A DNA stretch of 64,000 nucleotides from Gemmatimonadaceae bacterium (GTDB taxonomy: Bacteria > Gemmatimonadota > Gemmatimonadetes > Gemmatimonadales > Gemmatimonadaceae): positions 1-64,000 of the forward strand of contig JAUSJA010000029.1 in the NCBI GenBank assembly GCA_030647905.1. Direction: 5' to 3'. Below, in pieces: positions 1 to 7,989 of this stretch (positions are counted from its first letter, which is position 1; every line of letters begins with the position of its first letter). The position numbers and the translations under genes are program-made. The notes under the pieces were generated by a model. That model was not told the origin of the DNA. It searched no databases and saw only the letters and a list, made by a program, of their open reading frames with translations.

Positions 1-1
1 C

Positions 2-106
2 CAGCAGACTGCCAAGCCCTTTGACTGGAAATACACGCGGCAGGACCTTGCACGACTCCTCGCCAAGCTTGCGCTTCCCAATGCTCCGTTGGTTCGTTGT
101 GCCTAA
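2..106 (+). mobile_element. IS630-family transposase, C-terminal tail (cut by window edge)
   Basis: The window opens inside a plus-strand reading frame that ends with TAA at 104-106. The 34 visible residues contain KPFDWKYTRQDLARLLAKL, which resembles the C-terminal end of IS630/Tc1-type transposases (the PFxWxFTRxDL signature). The catalytic DDE core would lie to the left of the window and cannot be seen. The gene converges on the minus-strand helicase module, so an insertion sequence may delimit this accessory region. Family assignment rests on this short tail only. Confidence 0.5.
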
Positions 107-128
107 GATACGTCATCGAATTTCCGAA

Positions 129-929
129 CTAGACCACTAAGTCAGCCGCGTCAGCCTCAGATCCGGTGTCGATGAAACGAGTGATCTGGAAGTCCGCATG
201 GAGTACAACCGGCCTGTGATGCCTGAAGGACTCTTGCGCAGCCATGACCTCTTCCTCCTCCGGCCTCTCTTCAGCGGAGAGCTGCGAGTAGTGGAGCCAT
301 GGGATCTTGGGTCGGCCTGACCCGAACCATCGGACCAGGCTATCCGCCTTCTGGTCCGCCAGAGGCGTGTGCGGCAGCACCAGCGCCGTATCGGGCCATT
401 CATGCAGTACGACATCGAGCGGGTGCAAGGTCCTCACGTCCTGACCCCTCCAATCATGTCCAGGATGTCCAGAAACAAACACCGACGGAGGTTGGGACGC
501 CTTCATTAGTGTGACGTGCCACGGATTGTCGAACATGCGATACCGAGCATCGCAGGCGTCCACTTCTATCTTCGTGTCGGTGCCGGACGGAGACCTAGAC
601 CAGTAATCGCGGTAAGTACTGAGCGACCTAATTCCGGGGAGAACTGACGCGATCCGAATCCTCATAGGTCCACTGCCCCAGACCGGGCGGAGAATCGCCT
701 TGGGTGGCCAGATGAGCGCCCAGGACCCTTCGCCGTCATGCCTTAGGATGGCATCGACCAGCTTCCGGGCTTCCTCCCACCACTGCTCCGAACGGGTCAG
801 TGCGGACCGCAGGATGAAGTCCCACTGGTCACCTTGGAGTGCCTGTCTTGAATCGATGAGCCCTCCTTCATCGAGGGTCATCTTGCCGCCAATGAGCACG
901 ATGGTGGGCCCAGCTGCGTGTTTAGCCAT
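129..929 (-). CDS. Hypothetical protein coupled to HNH-helicase
   Basis: A 266-residue protein that I do not recognise. It has no signal peptide and no obvious membrane segment, and it is rich in Trp, His and acidic residues, with an acidic run (RPEEEEV) near the C-terminus. Its ATG lies inside the last codons of the upstream helicase gene (8-nt overlap), so the two are almost certainly translationally coupled and expressed as one unit. This placement makes it a candidate accessory or specificity subunit of the helicase, which is inference only. The gene ends 22 bp from the end of a convergent transposase tail. Confidence 0.7.
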   Translation of the reverse strand: MAKHAAGPTIVLIGGKMTLDEGGLIDSRQALQGDQWDFILRSALTRSEQWWEEARKLVDAILRHDGEGSWALIWPPKAILRPVWGSGPMRIRIASVLPGIRSLSTYRDYWSRSPSGTDTKIEVDACDARYRMFDNPWHVTLMKASQPPSVFVSGHPGHDWRGQDVRTLHPLDVVLHEWPDTALVLPHTPLADQKADSLVRWFGSGRPKIPWLHYSQLSAEERPEEEEVMAAQESFRHHRPVVLHADFQITRFIDTGSEADAADLVV

Positions 930-2679
930 CAGAGCGCTCCAAGGCTGCCCGAAGTTCAGGATTCTCGGACGCGGCGAGCGCGAGACTCTCTGCGTCTGTG
1001 CCGGTCAGACCGTTCCTGTCGATGTAGAGCCGGGCGAGCCGGACGAGCGACGGTTCGGCGAACCGACCCTCGGTGTCGGACACCGCGCCACGTTCACCAA
1101 CCGACTCAAGCGACTGAAATGTGCCTCGCTCGGCGCCCTCGTCTTCCCGAATCTTCACGGACGACGGCCGGCGGTCCGTCCCGATAACCATCGGCGGAGG
1201 AAGGAATGCCACCTCATCGGTAATCGTGCGGGCCATGCTGACGAGTGTGTGGTCCGCCGGAAGATAGACTCGGCCATGGTCATCAACATTCGCAGGATCG
1301 ATCCTCACCACGCGTCCGACAATCTGCCGGAAACTCAACAAGGTCAGCCGGTTGGTCAGATGGACCACGACTCTCAATCTGCGAATGTCGATGCCCTCGG
1401 AAACCATGTTCACGGCCACGATCCACGGATCATGCGATCCCCCGAATTTCCTGATCGCGTTTGCTGGTTGCGGGTCGGCGGGATCAAACAGCTTCGAGCA
1501 AGCGACAACGGGCCGCCACCCGAGAATCTCTTCGTGCATGAACTCTGCGACCCGATCCGCGTGACTACAGTCAACGCAAACAACCAACCCAGCAGCGTCG
1601 AGATCTCCCCGACGCCGCAGGTCGAGTAGGTAGTCATTAGCGTCCGAGAGAAGTAGGTCGGCGATTGAACCCTGGCCCACGTATTCGAGCGCGGTTCTGA
1701 GTCGTCTCCGGTCCCCAACTTCGGTGAGCGAGTCATCGAAGCTGACCGTGTGAGTGGCCCCATCCTCGGTCCGGAAAGTCGTCGTGCCGGCTCCGTAGAC
1801 GAACTGTATTGGACGGCACGCTTGGTCCACCAGAGCGCGGTCGTAGCCATAGCGATAATGCGGTCTCGCTGCTCCTCCTTCGACGGGGACGAACGCAATC
1901 GCGTCTTGGTTGGTGCGAAATGGTGTGCCCGTAAGTGCCAAAATGCTCCGGGCCGAGCGTCTAAAAGCCTCCTGCGCGCTTCGACCCCAACCTGAGTCCA
2001 CACCCACGTGGTGGATCTCGTCAAAGATCACAAGGGTGTTGTGCCCGGGATCGGTGGCATGAGCCAGGAACATGTCCGGTGCCGAGAACAGACTCTGGTA
2101 AGTCGCTACGACGCCTGCCCAGCGTTCCCCAATCGGCTGGACCGGCCCCCAGGCTCGCGGGCCAAGCAACGGTATTGTCGGGGAGGCACGATCTGCCTTC
2201 GATGCACTGGCCAGCCAACCATCCGCGATCCCGAGGCTCGGCACAAACACCAAGACACGGCTACACGAGTGGTCTTGGAGTAAGCGGTACGCGACCTCCA
2301 GCCCGAAGTGTGTCTTGCCAGCCCCAGGACATGCCTCGACCAGAATCGGCTCGGTTGCCAGGCGCGGTAGGATCTCCTTGAGTGCTTCGGCCTGCCAAAG
2401 CCGCAACACGCTCTCACCTGGCGCCAGCTTGTCCGGGTTGAACTGCTGCTGGACGACGGCCTGAGGCTCTGAACCTTTTCGAAGATTGCAGCTTCCGCAG
2501 AGAGCCTGGCAGTTCGACAAGGTCGTCGGGCCACCTTTGCTCCATGCAACGAGGTGATCTCCGTGCATGAGATCAATCGGGATAGAGCGCTGACAGAGCA
2601 CGCATATGCGGCCTTGCCGTTCCCAAACCCGGCGCACCTCGGCTCGGGCAAAACTCCGTCGCTGATCTTGGTCGGTCAC
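922..2679 (-). CDS. HNH nuclease - SF2 (DEAD/DEAH) helicase fusion
   Basis: This 585-residue protein begins with an HNH nuclease domain: Cys26-x2-Cys29, the GDH motif at 40-42, a following Asn, and Cys61-x2-Cys64. A superfamily-2 helicase follows, with Walker A ACPGAGKT (116-123), motif II DEIH (220-223), motif III-like ALTGTPFRT (248-256) and motif VI QIVGRVVR near residue 470. ATP-driven DNA translocation coupled to DNA cleavage is the likely activity, and such architecture is common in restriction and phage-defence loci. The start was chosen at the ATG before TDQDQRRSF. It overlaps the downstream partner gene by 8 nt. The biological role is inferred from domains and context, not proven. 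Confidence 0.88.
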   Translation of the reverse strand: MTDQDQRRSFARAEVRRVWERQGRICVLCQRSIPIDLMHGDHLVAWSKGGPTTLSNCQALCGSCNLRKGSEPQAVVQQQFNPDKLAPGESVLRLWQAEALKEILPRLATEPILVEACPGAGKTHFGLEVAYRLLQDHSCSRVLVFVPSLGIADGWLASASKADRASPTIPLLGPRAWGPVQPIGERWAGVVATYQSLFSAPDMFLAHATDPGHNTLVIFDEIHHVGVDSGWGRSAQEAFRRSARSILALTGTPFRTNQDAIAFVPVEGGAARPHYRYGYDRALVDQACRPIQFVYGAGTTTFRTEDGATHTVSFDDSLTEVGDRRRLRTALEYVGQGSIADLLLSDANDYLLDLRRRGDLDAAGLVVCVDCSHADRVAEFMHEEILGWRPVVACSKLFDPADPQPANAIRKFGGSHDPWIVAVNMVSEGIDIRRLRVVVHLTNRLTLLSFRQIVGRVVRIDPANVDDHGRVYLPADHTLVSMARTITDEVAFLPPPMVIGTDRRPSSVKIREDEGAERGTFQSLESVGERGAVSDTEGRFAEPSLVRLARLYIDRNGLTGTDAESLALAASENPELRAALERSDG

Positions 2680-2711
2680 TTGGTCAACTCGCAGCGCAAC
2701 GGTGTCTGCCC

Positions 2712-2948
2712 TCAGCGGGATCGGGGCAAGAAGTCGTAACCAGTGGTCGGCGCGAAATCTCGGACGTCATACGCCCAAGATGCGGCGAACGTCAGATACG
2801 CAGCAACTACACCAACACGAACGGCAGCCCCAGCGCGAAGAGCGCTGAGGCAAAGAGCCCAGCCTGTCGGGAGCGACGACAAGGGCACCGCATGCAGCTC
2901 GCCCGTCTCCGGATCGACGTAGAACCGGTCATTAGTAACGTGAGACAT
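2712..2948 (-). CDS. Small hypothetical protein with one membrane segment
   Basis: A 78-residue reading frame 32 bp upstream of the HNH-helicase gene on the same strand. The N-terminus (FYVDPETGELHAVP) looks like genuine protein sequence. A hydrophobic stretch around residues 38-58 could span the membrane once. I recognise no family. It may be the first gene of the helicase operon or only the leader region of it. The coding call rests on composition and position alone. Confidence 0.35.
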   Translation of the reverse strand: MSHVTNDRFYVDPETGELHAVPLSSLPTGWALCLSALRAGAAVRVGVVAAYLTFAASWAYDVRDFAPTTGYDFLPRSR

Positions 2949-3162
2949 CCCGAGGAATCTGGCGACTACCCCGGTCGCAAATCAACGTGCAATGGATTCG
3001 CGCGAGCGATTCAGACCCCATCGATGCAACGACGACGTCCAGTCCGGCTCCGGCCGGCCCGTTACGTCCCACGCGATCTTCCGGCCCGTGCCGCAAGAGG
3101 TCTGCAGCGCGGACCGACCTACGGTACCCTACCTTACACGACGAAGCATGTGCGTGCGCAGG

Positions 3163-3189
3163 CCCGTCAGCACCAGCGTCGAGTTAGAC
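3163..3189 (-). other. attC half-site at distal end of cassette array
   Basis: Read on the minus strand, the stop codon of the 3184-3807 gene lies in GTCTAAC, an R-box consensus (RYYYAAC). It is followed by an arm (GGTGCTGACGGG) nearly identical to the arms of the attC sites at 6201-6304 and 7134-7225. I could not find a convincing second arm between here and 2949, so the site may be truncated. It would mark the last cassette of the array. The remaining sequence from 2949 to 3162 shows no gene that I can support. Confidence 0.45.
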
Positions 3190-3807
3190 GCTCTCAGCAA
3201 GGCCATGCAAACGGTCGAGCATGGGGTCCGTCCATCGCCGCATATCGTCCCCCCATGCGTCGGACAACGGCGGCACTGGATAGTTGGGATGTTGGTCAGC
3301 ACGCGTGGGCGTCGGATAGCGTCCGATCCATGTGATGAAAGCGCTCAGCTCATCGACCGTCGCTCTGGCGCTCGTGACGTCCGCATCGGTGGCGAAGATC
3401 GGATTGCCGCCGCGATGAAAAACCTCAGTCTTTTCAGCGAGAGCGGACAAGCTGTGACCGGCTCCCTTGGAGACGCCAATTTGCATTAGTTCGGCGAACA
3501 CAACGTTGCCCGCAGAGTCCGTCTTGGTCTTGAACTGTACCTCGGCCGGTCTGTCGCGAACAATCACGGCTTTGAACGCCGTCTCAAGCGCCAGCGCGTA
3601 AAGCATCTTGGCCGCAGACAAATGCGCCATTGCGCGCCTCCATGCTGCATCGGCCTCTACCGGATTGACACCCTGGAGTCGTGCCCAATGTGCTGCCTCG
3701 GTGCGGTATCCGGTCCACAGAAGATCAGCGGAGGCGCGAAGGTCAGCGCTCTTACGCAGCCACATCGCGTGATCGCGTGCAAGATCGAGGAGGGTTTGCG
3801 CGTTCAT
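3184..3807 (-). CDS. Cassette hypothetical protein, helical (HEPN-like?)
   Basis: The protein is about 207 residues if it starts at the ATG of MNAQTLLDLARD. A longer reading frame to 3903 would start inside the attC site, so I rejected that extension. The central part (KMLYALALETAFKAVIV, then GHSLSALAEK) has the amphipathic-helix pattern of HEPN-type nucleic-acid-associated domains, but no RxxxxH catalytic motif is evident. The start lies 20 nt after an attC (3828-3890) and the stop TAA is embedded in another R-box, which is the normal layout of an integron gene cassette. Function unknown. Confidence 0.65.
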   Translation of the reverse strand: MNAQTLLDLARDHAMWLRKSADLRASADLLWTGYRTEAAHWARLQGVNPVEADAAWRRAMAHLSAAKMLYALALETAFKAVIVRDRPAEVQFKTKTDSAGNVVFAELMQIGVSKGAGHSLSALAEKTEVFHRGGNPIFATDADVTSARATVDELSAFITWIGRYPTPTRADQHPNYPVPPLSDAWGDDMRRWTDPMLDRLHGLAESV

Positions 3808-3827
3808 TTCACTGAAAGTTGTAGTGC

Positions 3828-3890
3828 GTCTAACGCCATCGGCATCAGCTGCGGCGCGGAGCGCCGTCAGACTGCATGCCGTTGTTAGTC
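3828..3890 (-). other. attC recombination site (63 bp)
   Basis: The site is bounded by GTCTAAC on one side and GTTAGTC on the other, which are complementary R-boxes. The inner arms CAGCTGCGGCGC and GCGCCGTCAGACTG pair when the strand folds, leaving unpaired bases as required for integrase recognition. In minus-strand gene orientation it follows the PD-(D/E)XK-like gene, whose last 16 codons run into it. Geometry and size match short attC sites of known integrons. Confidence 0.8.
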
Positions 3891-4396
3891 TGCCCCACCT
3901 CATACACAGTTACACCAAAGTTTGTGTGAGCGGCCGGATATACCGTTGTGTAATAAGCGTCGTTTAGGGCCGGCGTCACGGCAAAACCGCCGTTTGATTT
4001 CTGTTGGCGCCCTGCTATCAAAACAAAAGCCCGAGAACCTGCACCACTTTCTCCGAGTAGCGTTCGCAGCTTCACACAGTCTGGTTTAACCGGAACCGGT
4101 CTACCCATTATTCTGGGATGATACTTCACCTCAAGAAGCAAAGCCCGACGGGCTGAGCGACGCTTCCGAAGGCGAAAGTCCACGCGCTTGTGGTCGCCTC
4201 TTCCCCGAATCGTTTTGTCGATGGCGACCTCGCACTCGACATGCCACGACCTGTTTCGGCACACTCGCACGATAGGATCGTAGAGCAGGTACTCCGAATA
4301 CGCAGGCGAAAGCCCACATCGTGCTTGAAACGTGAGATAGCCGACCAGCGCGTCACTAATCGCCTGGAGAATCCCTTTCGGCCAGTCCTTTTGCAT
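3845..4396 (-). CDS. PD-(D/E)XK-like cassette protein
   Basis: A 183-residue protein with HKRVDFRL followed about 15 residues later by ALLLEVKYHP, the spacing of a PD-(D/E)XK nuclease core (Asp, then ExK with Val inserted as EVK). This suggests a restriction-like endonuclease or a nuclease-fold DNA-binding protein. The final 16 codons and the TGA stop lie inside the attC at 3828-3890, so the C-terminal tail is encoded by the recombination site itself. A weak purine-rich site (AGGAC) lies 7 nt before the ATG. The nuclease call is an inference from one motif. Confidence 0.65.
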   Translation of the reverse strand: MQKDWPKGILQAISDALVGYLTFQARCGLSPAYSEYLLYDPIVRVCRNRSWHVECEVAIDKTIRGRGDHKRVDFRLRKRRSARRALLLEVKYHPRIMGRPVPVKPDCVKLRTLLGESGAGSRAFVLIAGRQQKSNGGFAVTPALNDAYYTTVYPAAHTNFGVTVYEVGQTNNGMQSDGAPRRS

Positions 4397-4420
4397 TCAG
4401 CGAGTCCTGTTGTATTGCCT

Positions 4421-4446
4421 GTCTAAGAGCTCGAGTTCAGTTAGAA
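4421..4446 (-). other. Degenerate attC relic
   Basis: Just after the end of the OLD-nuclease remnant, two R-box-like sequences face each other (GTCTAAG and GTTAGAA on the plus strand) only 26 bp apart. This is too short for a functional attC, but it sits where a cassette boundary is expected, between the OLD and PD-(D/E)XK genes. The best reading is an attC that lost its central arms. Confidence 0.3.
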
Positions 4447-4449
4447 TAA

Positions 4450-5061
4450 CTATTCGAGGCGCAGAATCACCGCATTCATGGGGTCCTTCGAGGCAGCCGG
4501 ATCCGCGACCTCGACTTGCGGTAGGTACGGGCCGAAAATGGTCCTGATGAATTCCGGAACGGGCGCACCGGGGTCGGCCGCAATGCGGCGAGCGCGCACG
4601 GCTTTCGAGAGTCCGGGGTACTTGTTGCACATGTCCGCGTACAGAGCCTCTCCAAGTGAGGCCCGGAGTGTGGCCTCGTATCGGGGATTCAGTTCGACAA
4701 CGGTGGCGCCGCGCTTGGCAAGCTGCCGTAACCCGTCATTGAACTCTTCCTCCTGAGCCTTCCCAGCCTTCAAGAAGTCGGACGAATCTGTATCGAATGC
4801 AACTGTGAGTCGAATACCGAACGACAGGACCACATCGCAGAATGCGGGCAGGTTGCGCTTGCCGCCCACCTCGACGATTGAGATGCCCTCGCGGTGCATC
4901 GCCACAGAGAGCCTGTTCGCGTACTCCGGAAGTGCGAGCTTTTCGGAGTCACCCTCCACCAGAATCAACGTGTTTTGCGAAGAAGAGCTCGTTGCGCTCT
5001 GGGTCGAATTCCTTTCGTAGCTTTTCTCTGAGCTCGGCCGTTCCCGCCAAGGTTGACCCAC
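4450..5061 (-). pseudogene. OLD-family nuclease, TOPRIM half (out of frame)
   Basis: From about 4989 downward this frame encodes the TOPRIM nuclease half of an OLD-family ATP-dependent endonuclease: LILVEGDSEKLALPEYA carries the TOPRIM Glu and FDTDSSD the DxD motif. It then runs to the C-terminus at IFGPYLPQVEVADP...LRLE. The residues before that point are a shadow of the ATPase gene, so the listed start is not a real one. The half is displaced by one nucleotide from the upstream ATPase frame. Without frameshifting it would not be translated as part of the enzyme. Confidence 0.75.
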
Positions 5062-6202
5062 GCACCTGCGTGCGGGACGCTGCGTTTCGGCTTACGACGC
5101 GGATTTCTTCATACTCAGGAATAGCTACGAAGTACGGAGAGTGAGTTGAGTAGATGACTTGGTTGCTTTCTGCAACGTGCCGAAGCGTGCTGTAGAAGAG
5201 CCGGCAACGATGCGGATGCAAGTACATTTCCGGCTCTTCAACCAAGAACACGGCGCCGGCGCGCTTTAGAGATTCGTATGCCTGGAAAATCGCGACTACC
5301 AGTGCGTTTTGAGCACCGTCCCCCAGGTCAACTGCGTCCAACTCGTAGGGACCGTCCTTTACCATCAGCCGAATGGCCTTGAAGAAATCCATGGGATCTT
5401 GCAGCCCGAAATGCACACTGAAACGTTCAAGGTCGATTTCCGGGTCCCAGCCGAGATTCTCGACCGAGTGACGCTGCAGGAGGTTCTCCAAAAGAACGAA
5501 CTCTGGTATGCGCAGCACTTGGACCGCCTCGAGCACCTTTTCAGCGAAGACTTCGGCAATGGTGCGCCCCGCATTTGGCGCAGCGGCCTTGCGCTTCTTG
5601 ACAATCTCGTCAATGTCCTCGAACAGGCGGCGAAGGAGGCTGTACCGTGAGCTGGGCATCTGGGACTCGAGGCGGCGGTCGGCTGGAACGTAAATCACTG
5701 GTACCTGGGCCTTGAGCCCTGGTGGGATGTTCGTCAACGGCCTGAATTCAGGCGGCTGACCCTTCCTTGGCGCTTTCGCGAGAATTTGGACCGGCTTCCC
5801 CTTCGCGGTTAGCGGCGTCCCCTCTAGACGAAGGTCGCCCTTCTCAGCGTTCGCCGTATTGATCTTGTACCTCGTCAAGTCGAACCGCAGAACCGGAATC
5901 GGGACTGGGGCCACATTCTTGAACGCAACAAACGTCGGGGGAGGGTCAAATTCAACTTCAATAAGAACGTCCTTGTCGAGACTGCCATCGATGACGTCCT
6001 CAGGCGAAAAGTCGGTTACCCGATGCCATTCCTTTTCGAGTACCATCTTGATCGCGCGCAGGATGTTGGTCTTGCCGCTGCTGTTCTCCCCGATCAACGC
6101 GCAGCACTGTGTCGGGAAGAACTCTAGGTCTTCGATACTTCGGAAGTTCTGAATCTTGACCCGCCTAATCACAACAGAAGCTCCGTGTGAATTGGCTGCC
6201 AC
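4949..6202 (-). pseudogene. OLD-family ATP-dependent endonuclease, ATPase half (frameshifted)
   Basis: This frame carries the ABC-type ATPase of an OLD (overcoming lysogenization defect) nuclease: VKIQNFRSI at the start, Walker A GENSSGKTN near residue 38, the signature/D-loop region DLGDGAQNALVVAIF, Walker B VFLVEEPEMYLHPH and the H-loop IYSTHSPYF. It reaches ELFFAKHV and then ends in DSGGG-stop. Removing one G at the junction (near 4966-4971) would restore HV-ILVEGD and join the TOPRIM half. The true start may be the GTG at 6172, preceded by GGAG, rather than the GTG at 6202 that lies in the attC edge. OLD proteins act in phage defence. Confidence 0.8.
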
Positions 6203-6304
6203 ATAACGGATTGCGTTTCAGCTGCGAATTTTCGTACGCCATGCATCCCAGCGCATGGAGGTCGACGCGCGCGGGCGCTTGTCAGCACCAAGCCGGAGTT
6301 AAGC
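6201..6304 (-). other. attC recombination site (about 104 bp)
   Basis: In minus-strand orientation the zinc-ribbon gene ends with TAA inside GCTTAAC (R-box). The next arm GGTGCTGACAAGCGC matches the arms of neighbouring attC sites, and the site closes with CGTTATG next to the OLD gene start. Box conservation is imperfect on the OLD side, so the site may be weak. Confidence 0.65.
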
Positions 6305-7114
6305 ACCCTTTACGGCGACATTAGTCTTCAGGCTATATCCCCAGTGCGCGGTTGAGATGACATGTACTTCGCGACACTCGGGGCAGGCAAACTCGTAACC
6401 GATGGCGAGCTTTCGATCCTCCACCGGTACCGGCGCCTTACACGCCATGCAGTCAAACTCAGTCGCGATTAGATGAAGCATCACCCCACCGTCAGCCGAG
6501 AACTCGACGTAGTGCTCGGCCGCACACAACGGGTCGAGGCAAATGGCACGTTGAGTTGTGCGCGCGCCATCTTCGTTGCAGATAATCAGTGACTCGCACG
6601 CAGCACAATTGAACTCGATCGTTCGAGCAAGGCTTAAGTCTGACCGGGACGCTGCAACATGCTCGACTTCCTTGAGGATCTCCAGTAGATCGTCTCTCAT
6701 CGACGATGCAGCGGCAGCGGTCGCAATCCCTTGCGCTGCCTTCCTCGGTGACGGCACGTGGAGAAAGCTCCCGAGCTTGTTGTAGGCCTTGCGCAGCCAC
6801 GACACGTTGAATGAGCGATGCTCTCCCAAGTCGATCCACGGGCCTAGTGGAGTACCGTCCTCAGTCGTTCTGGCCATGCGCATCCGCTTGTTCTGCGTTG
6901 CCAGCGGCTCGAACTCCAGCAGCGCCCTCATGGCTTGTGGTGGCTGCCATTTGTCGAGGACAGCTGCGGGCAGACGGGGCGCATACAAGCGGAGCTTCTC
7001 ATAAGCGATGACCTCCATCGCCATGCGCAGTTCGAGGGCAGCGTACGGAAGGTCGCTTTCCGCTCCGGAGGCGAGCAGCGTCGCCGCGCGCGAAGCGTGA
7101 GCGCGCTTATTCAT
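6299..7114 (-). CDS. Cassette hypothetical protein with tandem zinc ribbons
   Basis: A 271-residue protein. The N-terminal two thirds are predicted helical (AALELRMAMEVIAYEKLRLY). The C-terminal third carries two Cys clusters: FNCAACES with a later CLDPLC, then FDCMACKAP with FACPECRE. Both clusters have the spacing of zinc ribbons, so nucleic-acid or protein binding is plausible. The ATG follows CGAGGGA at a suitable distance, and the stop TAA lies within an attC R-box, marking it as a cassette gene. I do not recognise the family. Confidence 0.65.
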   Translation of the reverse strand: MNKRAHASRAATLLASGAESDLPYAALELRMAMEVIAYEKLRLYAPRLPAAVLDKWQPPQAMRALLEFEPLATQNKRMRMARTTEDGTPLGPWIDLGEHRSFNVSWLRKAYNKLGSFLHVPSPRKAAQGIATAAAASSMRDDLLEILKEVEHVAASRSDLSLARTIEFNCAACESLIICNEDGARTTQRAICLDPLCAAEHYVEFSADGGVMLHLIATEFDCMACKAPVPVEDRKLAIGYEFACPECREVHVISTAHWGYSLKTNVAVKGA

Positions 7115-7133
7115 AGGGAGTCCCTCGTGGTGT

Positions 7134-7225
7134 GCCTAACGAATGGCGTTGTGCTGCGGCGCTTCTAACAGATGCGGCCGCGGCCGCTTCCTTACATGCG
7201 CCGTCAGCACCAACGTTGGTTAGGC
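7134..7225 (-). other. attC recombination site (92 bp)
   Basis: This is the clearest attC in the window. GCCTAAC and GTTAGGC are perfect complementary R-boxes. The inner arms GTGCTGCGGCGC and GCGCCGTCAGCAC pair with one extra-helical base, and the central part is GC-rich and self-complementary. It overlaps the stop codon of brnA, so it is the 3' end of the brnTA cassette. Confidence 0.9.
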
Positions 7226-7525
7226 ACTATTGCGCGAACGAACGCGACGGCGCTCGGTGCGGACCCGATCTGCAAGGTACATCTTCAGCAGACTCTGATA
7301 TGGCACGTCGCGTTCGTTTGCGAGCAGCTTGAGCTCGGTCAGCAGTGTCTCCGGCAGACGCACGGAAATCGCGGTCGATGTCGGGCGCAGCTTCGGGAAC
7401 GTCACGAAGCGCGCCTGCGACCAATCCACGTACTCCGTCGAGTCCGCCGTGGCCCAGAAGGTGCGCTCCTCGTCCTCGGTATTAAAGGTCGGAATCTTCT
7501 TTAGCGCGTGCTTTGGCTTGCTCAT
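7220..7525 (-). CDS. brnA: BrnA-type antitoxin
   Basis: A 101-residue BrnA-family antitoxin. It has the family pattern of an N-terminal TFWATADSTEYVDWSQA segment followed by a ribbon-helix-helix (AISVRLPETLLTELKLLANE, then VPYQSLLKMYL) that binds DNA and BrnT. It overlaps brnT by 44 nt and has its own AAGGAG ribosome site 10 nt before the ATG. The TAA stop sits in the attC R-box. It probably neutralises BrnT and represses the operon through the operator described at 7828-7846. A close paralogue lies at 9938-10321. Confidence 0.88.
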   Translation of the reverse strand: MSKPKHALKKIPTFNTEDEERTFWATADSTEYVDWSQARFVTFPKLRPTSTAISVRLPETLLTELKLLANERDVPYQSLLKMYLADRVRTERRRVRSRNSA

Positions 7526-7820
7526 AATCTCGTCGCTCCTTGCGATTCATGTCCCGCGCAGCCAGCACTCGGATGTGGGTGCTCCGGATCGTGAACACCA
7601 GGTGCAGTCTCCGTCCCCCAAGCGTACAGCCTAGCGCTCGCCACCGTTCCTCAGCCTGCGAGTGTTTGACGTCGGCAGACACGAGGAGCGGCTCACCGAA
7701 GAACGCCTGCTCGCACTCGCCGGGTTCGACGTCGTGCCGCGTGCGCACCTTCGGTGCGTTCCCGGCGTCCCATTCGAAGCCCTCGCACTCGCCGAGCCTG
7801 CGATAAATGCCGTCGTTCAC
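7482..7820 (-). CDS. brnT: BrnT ribonuclease toxin
   Basis: A RelE-fold BrnT toxin that cleaves RNA when free of BrnA. The family landmarks FEWDAGNAPKVRTRH, EERWRALG, LHLVFTIRSTHIRVLAARDM and RKERRDYEQ are all present, so it looks intact. An open frame continues upstream to an ATG at 7865, but that would lie upstream of the -35 element, so I place the start at a GTG at 7820 or 7823. This falls at the predicted transcription start and implies a leaderless or nearly leaderless mRNA. The pair forms a self-contained cassette. Confidence 0.82.
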   Translation of the reverse strand: MNDGIYRRLGECEGFEWDAGNAPKVRTRHDVEPGECEQAFFGEPLLVSADVKHSQAEERWRALGCTLGGRRLHLVFTIRSTHIRVLAARDMNRKERRDYEQAKARAKEDSDL

Positions 7821-7826
7821 CACGGG

Positions 7827-7855
7827 AGTATATGCTGTGTATATACGCTTGTCAA
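7827..7855 (-). promoter_or_regulatory. Sigma70-type promoter of brnTA
   Basis: On the minus strand TTGACA (7855-7850) is separated by exactly 17 nt from TATACT (7832-7827). This is close to perfect housekeeping-promoter consensus and unusual for this GC-rich window. Transcription would start near 7820, at the GTG start of brnT, so the cassette carries its own promoter and does not depend on an integron promoter. Confidence 0.75.
7828..7846. promoter_or_regulatory. Inverted-repeat operator in brnTA promoter
   Basis: GTATAT and ATATAC form a perfect 6-bp inverted repeat with a 7-nt centre. It covers part of the -10 hexamer and most of the -10/-35 spacer. A dimeric ribbon-helix-helix repressor binding here would block RNA polymerase, as expected for BrnA autoregulation. 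The link to BrnA is inferred. Confidence 0.6.
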
Positions 7856-7881
7856 GAGCGCACACCGATCGTCGGCAGTGT

Positions 7882-7989
7882 GCCTAGAAACGCCCTGCGC
7901 TTCTGCCGTGAGGCCTGGCGAGGCCGCTGCAATCCATGAATCAAACTACCAAGCGGCGGCGGCATCTCGTCCGGGCGAATGCGTTAGGC
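7882..7989 (-). other. attC-like site (about 108 bp), partly degenerate
   Basis: In minus orientation the site opens with GCCTAAC (perfect R-box) and ends near GTTTCTAGGC, a mutated partner box. Arms GGGCG...CGGC and GCCG...CGCCC can pair. It bounds the segment that holds the DapA-family and SelW-like genes on its brnTA side. The bases from 7990 to 8232 show no gene that I can support. Confidence 0.55.

Noticed and set aside
3808-3903. Upstream extension of the 3184-3807 gene
   Set aside because: It would be encoded by the attC site, and the downstream ATG fits the cassette layout better.
4949-5000. Programmed ribosomal frameshift in the OLD gene
   Set aside because: The shift required is +1 and no slippery heptamer or convincing downstream structure is visible. 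A mutation or sequencing error is simpler.
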